NCBI RefSeq assembly: GCF_042650125.1
Contig: NZ_JBHSAP010000018.1
Location: 186,001 to 250,000 of the forward strand
Length of the DNA: 64,000 nucleotides
From: Salinithrix halophila
GTDB taxonomy: Bacteria; Bacillota; Bacilli; Thermoactinomycetales; DSM-45169
Reading direction: 5' to 3'
Part shown: positions 42,477 to 51,165 of the stretch, piece after piece
Layout: the number at the start of each line of letters is the position of its first letter
Numbering within the stretch: the stretch's first letter is position 1
Notes under the pieces: generated by a model
Database searches by the model: none
The model's input: the letters and a program-made list of their open reading frames with translations, nothing else
What the model was told of the DNA's origin: nothing
Program-made: the position numbers and the translations under genes

Positions 42477-42536
42477 TCAGGTATTTCAAGTCTATTTTTT
42501 GCGGCGGGTGGTTGATATAGTAGGAGCGAGAGGTGG

Positions 42537-43274
42537 ATGGATATGGATCGAAAAATGTCGCCGCACGCTGCTTTGGTTCATGGGCTGAGCCAAGGATCTT
42601 CGGCTTTTCCGGTCATGCTGTTCACAGAGTACAACCGGTTGGGCCTAACGGAGGGGCAGGTGATGCTTCTCCTTCATATTATCGTGTTTCAGGAGAAGGA
42701 GGGGACGCCGTTTCCGACGGTCAGCCAGCTGGAAGAACGGATGAGCGTGTCAGCGGATCAGATCGTCCGCTGGTTGCAGACGCTGGTGCGGGGCGGATTT
42801 CTTGAGATTGAGGAATCCGTGGATGAGGATGGCTTACGCAGCGAGCGTTATTCCATCTCACCGCTGTTGCAACAGTTGGCAGCCTCCTGTCTGGATAGGC
42901 ACGGAGCCAAGCCTGACGAGGGAGCCAAAGCCACCTATGACAACCTGTTCCAGTTATTTGAGCGGGAATTTGGCCGCCCCTTATCCCCAATGGATTGTGA
43001 GACGCTTTCCCAATGGGTGGACGTCGATGGCCACAAAGAAGAGTTGATCGTGGCCGCTCTTCGGGAAGCGGTTTTTGTGGGGAAGCCGAGTTTTCGTTAC
43101 ATCGATCGGATTTTGTTGGAGTGGCAGCGTAACCAGGTGCGTACCCCGGAAGAAGCGGTGGAATTCTCCCGCCGTTTCCGACAGAAGGGTGTTCTGTATC
43201 AATCTGGTGAAGAGCAGAAAGACCGAGATACGGATTCCTTTTCCTTTTATAATTGGGTCAATCAGGGCGGGTGA
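42537..43274 (+). CDS. dnaD: DnaD-family DNA replication protein
   Basis: This 245-residue protein has the N-terminal winged-helix DDBH1-type domain (LLLHIIVFQEKEGTPFPTVSQLEERMSVSADQIVRWLQTLVRGGFLEI, about 40-95). The C-terminal DDBH2 domain (NLFQLFEREFGRPLSPMDCETLSQWVD, about 140-205) carries the YxxxIxxxW-like end FRYIDRILLEWQRN. DnaD helps DnaA and DnaB load the replicative helicase in Firmicutes. ATG 42537 and ATG 42543 are both usable with the GGAG and GAGGTGG sites. In Bacillus dnaD also follows asnS; there nth comes next, whereas here a glycan-type gene does. Confidence 0.9.
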   Translation: MDMDRKMSPHAALVHGLSQGSSAFPVMLFTEYNRLGLTEGQVMLLLHIIVFQEKEGTPFPTVSQLEERMSVSADQIVRWLQTLVRGGFLEIEESVDEDGLRSERYSISPLLQQLAASCLDRHGAKPDEGAKATYDNLFQLFEREFGRPLSPMDCETLSQWVDVDGHKEELIVAALREAVFVGKPSFRYIDRILLEWQRNQVRTPEEAVEFSRRFRQKGVLYQSGEEQKDRDTDSFSFYNWVNQGG

Positions 43275-43303
43275 CGGAAGCTATGCTTCCGTCTATTTTT
43301 TTG
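43273..43303 (+). terminator. Intrinsic terminator after dnaD
   Basis: A perfect 9-bp stem (43273-43281 with 43285-43293) is followed by TATTTTTTT and overlaps the dnaD stop. Confidence 0.88.
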
Positions 43304-43371
43304 GCTGGGTGGTTAAGTGTTTATTTCGCTGGTTTGGCATCGACATATATTGATACGGACAGGAGGGGGGG

Positions 43372-45591
43372 ATGGGAGTGGCATATGAGGTGGGGATTTT
43401 GATCAGCCGGCACATTTTTCGTGATTGCCTGAAGGCGTGCTCTCCTTATGAATCATTTGCGTTGTACGATGATTACGGTCAAAAGGAAGGGTTTCATCCT
43501 GTTTTCTTTACCTTGGATGATATCTCTTACAGCGATCTCACGGTTCACGGATATGTACGAAACGCCGACGGCGGATTTGAACGGAAACGGCTTCCCCTTC
43601 CGTGTCTCATCCATAACCGTATCAAGCCGATGCTGCGGGACAGTCCTGAACTGTCTCGTCTTCGTCGCTTGGAAGAAACGACGCTTTTCAACACGGATAA
43701 CCGTCTGGATAAATGGACCGTTTACCGGATTCTTGCCCGGGAACCGGCATTAAGTTCTTACCTTCCTGAGACGAAGAAGGCCTCCTATGATGCACTGACC
43801 AATTTGTTCAGCCGCCATTCCATTCTTTATTTGAAACCCAGTGACAAAAGTTTGGCAATGGGGATCTACCGGCTGAACCGGGAAGGCGATGGAAAACGAG
43901 TTCAAGTGTCTTCCCCGTATAAGCGAAAGGTGAAGTGGGTTCCGGTCGATCGGTCGCTCCATCAATTGATAGGGAAACAATCAAGGCAAAACTATCTCCT
44001 TCAACAGGGAGTGGATCTGATTCGGCTGCAAGAAGGGCCTGTCGATATCCGAGTGTCTGTCCAGCGAGGAAAATCCGGCACCTGGGAAGTATCCGGCATT
44101 GTGGCCCGCGTGGGCCCCTCGGGAGGCGTAGCCACGAATGTCGCTGTAGGCGGGCGGGCACGGATGTTAAAGCCCTTGCTTCAAGAATTGGGCATGGCCG
44201 ATTCGGAAAAAATTCTTCATGAGATCGAGCGGGTGTCGGTGAAGACTGCGGAAGTATTATCCGGCTATTCTCAGGGGTTGGCGGATTTAGGACTGGATGT
44301 GGGGTTAGATACCGCTGGCCGGGTCTGGATTATCGAGGTGAACGGTCGGGATTTGCGGATCACCTTCCGGCAGGCGGAGGATTGGCGGTCGTGGGAGCTC
44401 ACCTTTGGTCGCCCGATGGAGTATGCCGCTTTTCTCCTTCGAAATCGAGAAACGGTAGGCCCCCGAATCGCTTTCCTAACGCCAGGGACTCTTCCTCTTT
44501 CGGGGCGGGAGAGTGGCTCGGTGGAAACGGCAGTTCGGGAAACTTCAAGCCGACTGGGGAAAAGCAACCTGGTGTATGTAATCGGAAAGGGGGTGGGGAG
44601 TCTCCCTTCCATTCGCTCCATCGAAATTCCTACAAACGACCGCAAAGGATACTGGAATCTAGCTATGGGCCATTTGCGGCGCCTTTGTCCGGATATCATT
44701 CATGTGGAGAACCGCCCTGCTGTTGTCGAGAGGGTGCGGAAAGTTTGTCCCGATGCCAAACTGCTTTTATACGCTCATTCAGATCGTTTTTTTCAACCAC
44801 CTTCGATTCGGACGGAAGAGTTGGAGAAGACCTTCCAGTTGTGTGATGCGGTTCTTACTAACAGTGTGTTTTTGAAGGAGCGATTGATGAGTTGGGCCCC
44901 TCTGGCTTCAAATATAGAAGTACTTCCTTTGGGGGTGGATCCAGACTGGATTCCTGGACCGGAGGATTCCTTGGCACAGGAGTGGAGGAAGCAAGAGAGG
45001 GAGCGATTGCAGGTGTCGGGGAAAAAAGTTCTTCTTTTCCTCGGGCGTTTTCTTCCTCAAAAAGGTCTCCATCATCTAATTGAAGCTTACCGGACAATCC
45101 GTGGACATCATCCGGATGCACATCTCCTAATTGCTGGCGGGAGCCATTACGGAAAAAATCTACCTACCCCTTATGTGCGTCGCATACGGAAAGAGGCTCA
45201 AGGCCTTGGAGAAGGGATTACCTGGCTTCCTTATGTTCGCCATGACCATGTGCCGACGCTCCTTGCCGCTGCTGATCTCCTGGTTACACCTTCCATGGGA
45301 AGCGAAGCCTTTGGCCTTGTTAATTTGGAGGGGATGGCAGCAGGCCTTCCCATCGTTTCCACATGTGCCGGAGGCATCCCAGAGGTGGTGGAAGACGGGA
45401 TAACAGGTGTGTTAGTTCCTGGAAAAAATCCTGTAAATGAGTTAGCAGATGCTTGCATTTCACTTCTGGAGAATCCGGATCGGATGCGAGAACTAGGTAA
45501 CCATGGGAGGAAACGAGTGGAAGAGCATTTCACCTGGAATCTGGCGGTCAAACGGTGGCAGGACTTGTATACTCGCCTGGGAATCAAATGA
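43372..45591 (+). CDS. Fusion of a YheC/YheD-type ATP-grasp domain and a GT4 glycosyltransferase
   Basis: The 739-residue protein joins two families. Residues 1-355 are a YheC/YheD ATP-grasp domain of the kind found in spore-coat-associated proteins (FNTDNRLDKWTVYRIL, LYLKPSDKSLAMGIYRL, DIRVSVQRG, DVGLDTAGRVWIIEVNGRD). Residues from about 360 are a GT-B glycosyltransferase (LLFLGRFLPQKGLHHLIEAY near 550; GSEAFGLVNLEGMAAGLPIVSTCAGGIPEVVEDG near 645 with the EX7E-type acidic pair). The C-terminal half resembles CotSA-like spore coat GTs. The start may be ATG 43372 or GTG 43378. It stands alone between two terminators. A coat-glycan role is inferred. Confidence 0.85.
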   Translation: MGVAYEVGILISRHIFRDCLKACSPYESFALYDDYGQKEGFHPVFFTLDDISYSDLTVHGYVRNADGGFERKRLPLPCLIHNRIKPMLRDSPELSRLRRLEETTLFNTDNRLDKWTVYRILAREPALSSYLPETKKASYDALTNLFSRHSILYLKPSDKSLAMGIYRLNREGDGKRVQVSSPYKRKVKWVPVDRSLHQLIGKQSRQNYLLQQGVDLIRLQEGPVDIRVSVQRGKSGTWEVSGIVARVGPSGGVATNVAVGGRARMLKPLLQELGMADSEKILHEIERVSVKTAEVLSGYSQGLADLGLDVGLDTAGRVWIIEVNGRDLRITFRQAEDWRSWELTFGRPMEYAAFLLRNRETVGPRIAFLTPGTLPLSGRESGSVETAVRETSSRLGKSNLVYVIGKGVGSLPSIRSIEIPTNDRKGYWNLAMGHLRRLCPDIIHVENRPAVVERVRKVCPDAKLLLYAHSDRFFQPPSIRTEELEKTFQLCDAVLTNSVFLKERLMSWAPLASNIEVLPLGVDPDWIPGPEDSLAQEWRKQERERLQVSGKKVLLFLGRFLPQKGLHHLIEAYRTIRGHHPDAHLLIAGGSHYGKNLPTPYVRRIRKEAQGLGEGITWLPYVRHDHVPTLLAAADLLVTPSMGSEAFGLVNLEGMAAGLPIVSTCAGGIPEVVEDGITGVLVPGKNPVNELADACISLLENPDRMRELGNHGRKRVEEHFTWNLAVKRWQDLYTRLGIK

Positions 45592-45602
45592 CGAACAGCG
45601 TC

Positions 45603-45638
45603 AAAAACGGGGCCCGCGTTTGCGGGACCCCGTTTTTG
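45603..45638 (+). terminator. Intrinsic terminator after the ATP-grasp/GT fusion gene
   Basis: A long G+C-rich stem with one interruption (left arm from 45603, right arm ending ACCCCGTTTTT near 45637) starts 12 bases after the stop codon. Confidence 0.85.
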
Positions 45639-45657
45639 CGTGATGTATGAAAATGTA

Positions 45658-45674
45658 TGTGAATAAACTTGACA
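45658..45674 (+). promoter_or_regulatory. GlnR/TnrA operator upstream of amt
   Basis: TGTGA-N7-TGACA is an exact match to TGTNA-N7-TNACA. Its centre is about 50 bases upstream of the predicted transcription start, the spacing known for TnrA-activated promoters. Confidence 0.8.
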
Positions 45675-45680
45675 TAACTA

Positions 45681-45709
45681 TTGTCTGACAGCGGTGAATG
45701 TGGTATTAT
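45681..45709 (+). promoter_or_regulatory. Promoter of amt
   Basis: TTGTCT (45681-45686) and TATTAT (45704-45709) have a 17-base spacer, and TGG precedes the -10. The weak -35 fits activator dependence. Confidence 0.6.
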
Positions 45710-45760
45710 CAATATCAACAAATGTTAGGAATCATAACATAACATAATGGGGAGAGGGTT

Positions 45761-47059
45761 TTGTTGGAGAAAGTTACGCTATCCATTGATTCGGTCTGGG
45801 TGATGCTTTGCGCGATCCTTGTCATCTTTATGCAAGCTGGTTTCGCTCTGTTGGAGGCCGGCTCCACCCGGATGAAAAATGCTGGTCATGTCGCCGGTAA
45901 GCAGATGCTGAGCTTTTCCATTTGTGCGCTGGCGTTCTGGGCTGTTGGTTACGGTGTTACCTTCGGGGAAGGAAACCAATGGGTAGGATTTTCCGGCTGG
46001 TTCCTTGATATGCCGACGGAAAAGGGAGCCATCCCTCTGGAGATCTCCTTCCTCTTTCAACTCTCATTCGTTGCCGTTTCTCTGGCGATTGCCTGGGGAG
46101 GCTTTGCGGAACGGGCAAAGCTGGGGGTTTATGTCCTCTTTGGCATCCTCTACACGGCTGTGATTTACCCGGTGGTCGGACACTGGATCTGGGGCGGCGG
46201 TTGGTTGCATGAACTGGGGAAGCAGGATTTCGCCGGCTCGACGGTGGTTCACCTCCAAGGTGGGATCGCTGCACTGGTGGCCACGCTTCTTCTCGGACCC
46301 CGGATCGGCAAGTTCAACGCCAATGGGACGCCCAATGTTATTCCGGGGCATAACCAAGTGTTTACGGTATTGGGGACCTTGATTATCTGGCTCGGTTGGT
46401 TCGGTTTTAACCCGGGTAGTACACTGACCGCCCAAGACGGATTTTTCGGATTTGTCGCGCTGACTACCAATTTAGCCGCAGCGGCAGGTGCGGTTGCCGC
46501 TTTGGTGACGGCCCGGCTGGTCGTGGGGAAAGCGGATATCCCGATGATGTTGAACGGGGTTCTTGCCGGGTTAGTGGCCATCACAGCTGCCTGTGCCTTT
46601 GTTGAACCCTGGGCGGCAGTGGCTGTTGGAGCGATTGCCGGATCCCTGACGGTATTTACGGCCCTATACTTTGAGCGAAAAGGGATCGATGATCCTATCT
46701 ATGCTTTCTCCGTTCACGGCATTGCGGGCATCTGGGGCACCTTATCTACAGGCTTCTTTGCTTCTCCGCGTCTGGTGGAACTGACGGGTGTCGGAAAAGC
46801 GGGTCTCATCTACGGAGGCGGCTTTACCCAATTGGGAGTTCAGACGCTTGGGGTTGTCGCATCGGGTCTGTATGTGGCGGTTGTATCCTTTGTCATCCTG
46901 TGGGCGCTGAAAAAACTAATGGGCCTCCGGGTATCGGAAGAGGACGAAGTGATGGGTCTCGATCTTTCTGAACATGGCTCTTACGGTTATCCGGAACAGC
47001 TACCGGTACCGGAAAAGAAAGGGACCCACTTTGCCGAAACCGGCGAAGAAGCAAGCTGA
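45761..47059 (+). CDS. amt: Ammonium transporter (Amt/MEP/Rh family)
   Basis: This 432-residue integral membrane protein has about eleven membrane segments. Conserved stretches are FALLEAGSTRMKN near 25, AFWAVGYGVTFGEGN, YPVVGHWIWGGGWL near 128, FAGSTVVHLQGGIAALVATLLLGPR near 150 (first pore histidine), GWFGFNPGS and FSVHGIAGIWGTLSTGFFASP near 308 (second histidine region). It takes up ammonium for glutamine synthetase. TTG 45761 or TTG 45764 follows GGGGAGAGGG. A GlnR/TnrA box lies upstream. No PII (glnK) gene follows; a DUF294 nucleotidyltransferase gene does. Confidence 0.95.
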   Translation: MLEKVTLSIDSVWVMLCAILVIFMQAGFALLEAGSTRMKNAGHVAGKQMLSFSICALAFWAVGYGVTFGEGNQWVGFSGWFLDMPTEKGAIPLEISFLFQLSFVAVSLAIAWGGFAERAKLGVYVLFGILYTAVIYPVVGHWIWGGGWLHELGKQDFAGSTVVHLQGGIAALVATLLLGPRIGKFNANGTPNVIPGHNQVFTVLGTLIIWLGWFGFNPGSTLTAQDGFFGFVALTTNLAAAAGAVAALVTARLVVGKADIPMMLNGVLAGLVAITAACAFVEPWAAVAVGAIAGSLTVFTALYFERKGIDDPIYAFSVHGIAGIWGTLSTGFFASPRLVELTGVGKAGLIYGGGFTQLGVQTLGVVASGLYVAVVSFVILWALKKLMGLRVSEEDEVMGLDLSEHGSYGYPEQLPVPEKKGTHFAETGEEAS

Positions 47060-47081
47060 TCCCGGAAAGCGGGTGGACAAC

Positions 47082-48170
47082 ATGATGTTTTCACGGAAGG
47101 AGTGGATTCGTTCCCTGATTCGGACCGTGGATAAAGCGGCGGAAATGGGGGAACTCCGCGAGATCCACCGGGAGCTCCCGGTACAGGCGGAAGCGATGAT
47201 CTGTGAAGGGGTTTCTCCTGCCGAGATCACCCGTTGTGTGAGTGGGTGGCATGACAGCATCATCCGCCGGGTTCTGCAATTGGCGGAACATCGGGTGCGC
47301 GGGGAAGGGGCTAAGCCTCTTCCCCGTTATTGCTGGTTGGTTTTGGGCAGCAGTGGGAGGGAGGAGGCTACCTTCTGGACGGATCAGGATAATGCCCTCC
47401 TGTACGAGGCAGGAGAGCTTTCAGCGATGGAAGCGGAGCAGGTAGCTGCCAGGTTGGCGGAGTTGGCGGTGAAAGGGTTGGAGGAAGCGGGCTATCCCCT
47501 TTGTGAAGGGAACGTCATGGCCACCAATCCTCGCTGGCGCGGTACTTTAGCGGAATGGGAAGAACGACTCAACACCTGGGTTTCAGATCCGGGATTGGAC
47601 CATGCGCGCTATACGATTATCGCTTCCGATGCCCGTCCTGTCTGCGGGGAGGAGCAACTATACCACCGATGGCGAGCCCGATTCCAGTCACTGTTGCAAG
47701 AAAATCCGGCTGTGTTGGTGAAAGAAGCCCAGCGGCCCAGTCATAGGCGCGTACCTCTTGGTCCCTTTAGCCGTTTGTACCCGGAACTCCATGGGAATCA
47801 TGCGGGAGAAGTGGACATCAAAGAGGGAGGGTATCTGCAATTAGTGGAAGCTGTTCGTCTTTGGTCTCTGCGGTACCAAGGGAAGAAATCCTCTACTCGA
47901 GATAGAATGGATGAAATTTCTCCCATCCTTGGTTGGTCGGAACGGAAGGTAAAGGAGGTCGGTACTGCACTGGATACGTTTTTGCGGCTGCGTTTGTTTA
48001 TTCACTCACGGCTGGAGAACGGGATGGATCGGGATGCCGATAACCATATCGATCCGAAAAGCCTGGGGAGAGAGGAATTGCATCTGTTGAAACGGGCCAT
48101 GCGTACTGCCGCTTCGTTACGAAAAGAAGTGAACAGGCACGGCGGGGAATGGGACGGGATAGGCGGTTGA
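47082..48170 (+). CDS. DUF294 putative nucleotidyltransferase (GlnD-like)
   Basis: This 362-residue protein has a DUF294-type nucleotidyltransferase domain. Its helical N-terminal part (to about 80) precedes WLVLGSSGREEATFWTDQDNALLYE near 90, where GS-x-GR and the D-x-D pair match the catalytic motif of the GlnD/DNA-polymerase-beta superfamily. A helical DUF294 C-terminal domain follows (VEAVRLWSLRYQGKKSSTRDRMDEI). ATG 47082 is 23 bases after amt with a GGGTGG site. Position after an ammonium transporter, where a PII protein or its modifier might be expected, suggests control of transport or assimilation, but the substrate is unknown. Confidence 0.82.
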   Translation: MMFSRKEWIRSLIRTVDKAAEMGELREIHRELPVQAEAMICEGVSPAEITRCVSGWHDSIIRRVLQLAEHRVRGEGAKPLPRYCWLVLGSSGREEATFWTDQDNALLYEAGELSAMEAEQVAARLAELAVKGLEEAGYPLCEGNVMATNPRWRGTLAEWEERLNTWVSDPGLDHARYTIIASDARPVCGEEQLYHRWRARFQSLLQENPAVLVKEAQRPSHRRVPLGPFSRLYPELHGNHAGEVDIKEGGYLQLVEAVRLWSLRYQGKKSSTRDRMDEISPILGWSERKVKEVGTALDTFLRLRLFIHSRLENGMDRDADNHIDPKSLGREELHLLKRAMRTAASLRKEVNRHGGEWDGIGG

Positions 48171-48197
48171 GGCTACGGGAGAAGGGTGGGGAGGACC

Positions 48198-48908
48198 ATG
48201 GATTTATTTGAATGGATCCGCAAGCGGGGAACATCCATTTCTGGAATCGGGGGAGAAAGGGATTTCCGTCGGGAAGCCTTTATTCGTTCCATGATACGGG
48301 ATGCAAAAAACAGGGTTCATCTCGGTTCTCCCTTGTTAGAAATACCCTATGTCATTTTCGATCTCGAAACGACGGGCTTCCGCCCCTATCACGGAGATGA
48401 GATCCTCTCCATTGGGGCCGTTCGGATGGATGGCGGAAAAGTGCTGGAAGAACCGCCTTTCCATACCTATGTCCGGACGGATAAACCCGTACCGGAAGAG
48501 ATCACCCGCCTCACCGGCATTACTCCTGAGGATGTGAAAGGGGCTCCTTTCCTGCAGGAAGCGCTGGCCGAATGGCTCCGATTTATCGAGCGCCGGACGC
48601 TGGTCGCTTACGGAGCGGGCCATGATACGGCTTTCATTCAAGCCGGCCTCAAAAAAAGCGGGGCTCCTAAGTTGACCCACCGGGTGATCGACGGCTGGCA
48701 GATCATTCGTTTTTTGCATCGGGAATGGCCGGATCATTCTCTGGATACTGCTCTTGATCGCTATGGGATCCCGATATGCGGACGCCATACCGCTGATGGG
48801 GATTCGATCATGACCGCCGTTCTGTGGGGGAAAATTCTCCAAACTTGCCGGGAACGACAGATCCGCACCCTGGAAGACCTGTATAGCCGTCTCAGCCAAA
48901 CACGCTGA
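48198..48908 (+). CDS. 3'-5' exonuclease (DnaQ/PolC epsilon-like)
   Basis: This 236-residue DEDD-family exonuclease has ExoI YVIFDLETTGFRPYHGDEILSIGAV near 51 (D, E), ExoII VAYGAGHDTAFIQAGL near 140 and ExoIII RHTADGDSIMTAVL near 206 (HxxxxD). ATG 48198 follows GGGGAGG; GTG 48186 is an alternative. It is the last gene of the amt-DUF294-exonuclease unit, 27 bases downstream of the DUF294 gene. The same DUF294-exonuclease pairing accompanies solute transporters in other bacteria (family knowledge), but the reason is not known. Confidence 0.9.
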   Translation: MDLFEWIRKRGTSISGIGGERDFRREAFIRSMIRDAKNRVHLGSPLLEIPYVIFDLETTGFRPYHGDEILSIGAVRMDGGKVLEEPPFHTYVRTDKPVPEEITRLTGITPEDVKGAPFLQEALAEWLRFIERRTLVAYGAGHDTAFIQAGLKKSGAPKLTHRVIDGWQIIRFLHREWPDHSLDTALDRYGIPICGRHTADGDSIMTAVLWGKILQTCRERQIRTLEDLYSRLSQTR

Positions 48909-48911
48909 AAA

Positions 48912-48940
48912 CAAACCGCACCCGTTACGGGTGCGGTTTG
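48912..48940. terminator. Bidirectional terminator between the exonuclease gene and the glycan locus
   Basis: A perfect 13-bp stem (48912-48924 with 48928-48940, loop TTA) lies 4 bases after the exonuclease stop and 8 bases from the end of the convergent reverse-strand gene. Confidence 0.8.
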
Positions 48941-48948
48941 AGCTTACT

Positions 48949-49911
48949 TTAAAGGGTATTCCTGTATTCTTCCAGTAAATCGGTTACAGAACGAATGAGG
49001 GGAATCGATGGGGTCCAGCCGGTAAGTTGGTTTAACCGTTGATTACTGCCTCGGATCGATGGCGGATCCTTCTCTCGGATTTTCGTTGGATCTGTCTCTA
49101 TTCGGAAAGGAGTTCGGCTATGTTTTTGGAATAAAGAAAGGATGTCCTCCAACTGAGTTGCTCTGCCGCTGCAGACGTTAACCAGGGTTCCGGGGGGCAC
49201 ATTTTTTGCCTGGAGTAGCTGCCAATATGCGCGGACAGCGTCTCGGACATCCAAAAAATCTCTTGCCACATTTATATTTCCGGCTCGCAGAACAGGGGGC
49301 CGCACATTTTTTTCGATTTCCACTGTCTGCTTAGCCCACTCAGCACTAAGCCCGCGGTCGGTTCCGGGTCCGACCAAGTTGAACGTCCGGGCAATCATAG
49401 TTGGAAGGTCATAGAGTTGAGCATAACGTTGGGCAATTAAGGTTTGGAGGTGTTTGCTCCATCCATATAGATTAAAAGGAGCAACGGGGTGATCTTCAGC
49501 TAGAGGTTGGTCCCCCGATTCCGCTGAGATGGCGTATTCATGGGCAGAGCCGATAATCAGGATTCCTTTCAGACGAGTGGGGGTGTGAGCACGAAGGGCG
49601 TCCAATAGGTTCAGGGTCCCGAACACATTGGTTTTTATTGTTGAAAGAGATTGTTCTCCGGGTGGGAGAACCCGATTTTCTGCAGCTAAATGAATCACGT
49701 AATCGTAATTAGAATCGCGAATCAGGCGTACCGTTTCGTCATAATCGAGAAGGTTACAGGAGAGGTAAGAAAGGTCGGGGAGAGAATAGGGAGGGTTTTT
49801 TTTTCTGCCTGTACCTGTTATCAACACACCGTCTGAGATTAAATGGCGGACAAAGTGTTTACCGACAAACCCATTGATCCCTGTGATGCAGACTCGTAAG
49901 CGGTCGCTCAT
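48949..49911 (-). CDS. NAD-dependent epimerase/reductase, GDP-6-deoxymannose reductase-like
   Basis: This 320-residue extended SDR has the nucleotide motif GINGFVGKHF at residues 11-20, a serine in IGSAHEYA near 123 and the YGWSKHLQ YxxxK pair near 149. The pattern (NVARDFLDVRDAVRAYW, LVNVCSGRATQLEDIL) is closest to GDP-4-keto-6-deoxy-mannose reductases (Rmd) and related 4-reductases. It is the last gene of the left part of the glycan locus, 79 bases downstream of a LegB-type dehydratase whose product could be its substrate. Nucleotide and sugar specificity are not certain. Confidence 0.8.
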   Translation of the reverse strand: MSDRLRVCITGINGFVGKHFVRHLISDGVLITGTGRKKNPPYSLPDLSYLSCNLLDYDETVRLIRDSNYDYVIHLAAENRVLPPGEQSLSTIKTNVFGTLNLLDALRAHTPTRLKGILIIGSAHEYAISAESGDQPLAEDHPVAPFNLYGWSKHLQTLIAQRYAQLYDLPTMIARTFNLVGPGTDRGLSAEWAKQTVEIEKNVRPPVLRAGNINVARDFLDVRDAVRAYWQLLQAKNVPPGTLVNVCSGRATQLEDILSLFQKHSRTPFRIETDPTKIREKDPPSIRGSNQRLNQLTGWTPSIPLIRSVTDLLEEYRNTL

Positions 49912-49990
49912 AATTTTCCTCCAGGAGACTGCAAGCCGGGATTCAATGGATCAGCCTGGAGGAAGTAGCGATCCATCTTTATCCTTCTTG

Positions 49991-50980
49991 TCATAGGACA
50001 TATTCCTCTGGTCGGTAGAGATGAGGATGGTTTTTGATCCAGTCGATGGTGCGTTTCAATCCTTCATCCCAGGATACCGACGGTTTCCACTCCATAACAC
50101 GAGCCGCTTTGGTGCTGTCCGATACCAAGCGGTCTACTTCACTCTTGTCAGGTCGTTGCCGGTCGGTATCGACACGGACGGGGATATCCCGGCCTACAAT
50201 TCTCCGTACTTTTTCCACGATTCCCCCGATGGAAATCTCCGTGCCGGAGCCCACGTTGATCGTTTCGCCTACTCCTTTTCCAGAGTCAGCAGCTCGGATG
50301 AAGGCACGGGCTGTATCCTCGACAAAAGTGAAATCTCGAGTCGGGGAAAGGTTCCCCAAACGAATTTCATCTTGATAGAGTGCTTGGTTGATAATCGTCG
50401 GGATCACCGCCCGCATGGATTGCCGGGGACCATAAGCGTTGAAGGGGCGAAGGGTAATTGCAGGCATGCCATAAGAACAATGAAAGCTTTCTATAATCTT
50501 GTCTGCCCCGATTTTACTAGCGGAATAGGGGGATTGGCCCTGGAGGGGGTGGGACTCATCCATCGGGATAACTTGCGCTGTTCCGTAGGTTTCGCTGGTG
50601 GATGTATGGATCAGGAGCGGAACATCCCATTGTAAAACGGCTTGGGCGATGTGGGTCGTTCCGAGGACGTTCGTCTGAATCACTTCCATCGGGTTTTTAT
50701 ACGAGTAAGGAATAGCAATGAGAGCCCCTAGGTGAAAGACGACATCAACTCCTTTGACTGCGTGGGATACGGCGGCAGGATCTCGGAGATCCCCGGTAAT
50801 AATAGTGATTTCTCTCTGTTTTTCCTTGGGAAGCGTATCAATAAATCCGCGGGTATTCATCGAGTTATATCGGATGAATACCCGAACCTCGGCTCCCTCG
50901 TCCAGGAGTTTTTCAGTTAAATGGCTGCCGATAAAGCCGCTGCCCCCAGTTACCAGAACCGTCCGTCCTTTTAATGGCAA
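49991..50980 (-). CDS. LegB-like NAD-dependent nucleotide-sugar 4,6-dehydratase
   Basis: This 329-residue extended SDR has VTGGSGFIGSHLTEKL at residues 10-25, TSTSETYGTAQVIPMDE near 128 with the catalytic Ser/Thr-Asp-Glu-type region, YSASKIGADK near 151 and the substrate-binding RPFNAYGPRQS near 178. The sequence closely resembles LegB-type 4,6-dehydratases, which act on GDP-N-acetylglucosamine in legionaminic acid synthesis. No legI, legC or legF is in the window, so the product may be a simpler 6-deoxy sugar. A copy of the four-copy intergenic motif lies about 115 bases upstream. Confidence 0.82.
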   Translation of the reverse strand: MPLKGRTVLVTGGSGFIGSHLTEKLLDEGAEVRVFIRYNSMNTRGFIDTLPKEKQREITIITGDLRDPAAVSHAVKGVDVVFHLGALIAIPYSYKNPMEVIQTNVLGTTHIAQAVLQWDVPLLIHTSTSETYGTAQVIPMDESHPLQGQSPYSASKIGADKIIESFHCSYGMPAITLRPFNAYGPRQSMRAVIPTIINQALYQDEIRLGNLSPTRDFTFVEDTARAFIRAADSGKGVGETINVGSGTEISIGGIVEKVRRIVGRDIPVRVDTDRQRPDKSEVDRLVSDSTKAARVMEWKPSVSWDEGLKRTIDWIKNHPHLYRPEEYVL

Positions 50981-51095
50981 TGGTTTTCACCCCTATATCA
51001 ATGATGTACTCATACTATATCCCCTTTACAAAAAATTGCTTTAGATGGATACCCTGTATGTGTGAAAATGGTTATCTGTAGTAGATTTTAAACTA

Positions 51096-51118
51096 TAAAC
51101 GAGTTTGCAACCCAGACT
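51096..51118. repeat. 23-bp intergenic motif, copy 3 of 4
   Basis: The copy fits TAAAC-N-AGTTTG-N6-ARACT and is preceded by ACTA like copy 4. It lies upstream of the legB-like gene (reverse strand), just beyond the thiE terminator. Confidence 0.7.
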
Positions 51119-51125
51119 TCTTCCC

Positions 51126-51162
51126 ATAAAAAAATAACCTGTCTCTAAAGACAGGCTGTTAT
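51126..51162 (-). terminator. Intrinsic terminator after thiE
   Basis: The CCTGTCT/AGACAGG stem (51138-51155) extends outward with A-T pairs and is followed on the reverse strand by a run of T residues. Confidence 0.8.
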
Positions 51163-51165
51163 CAA

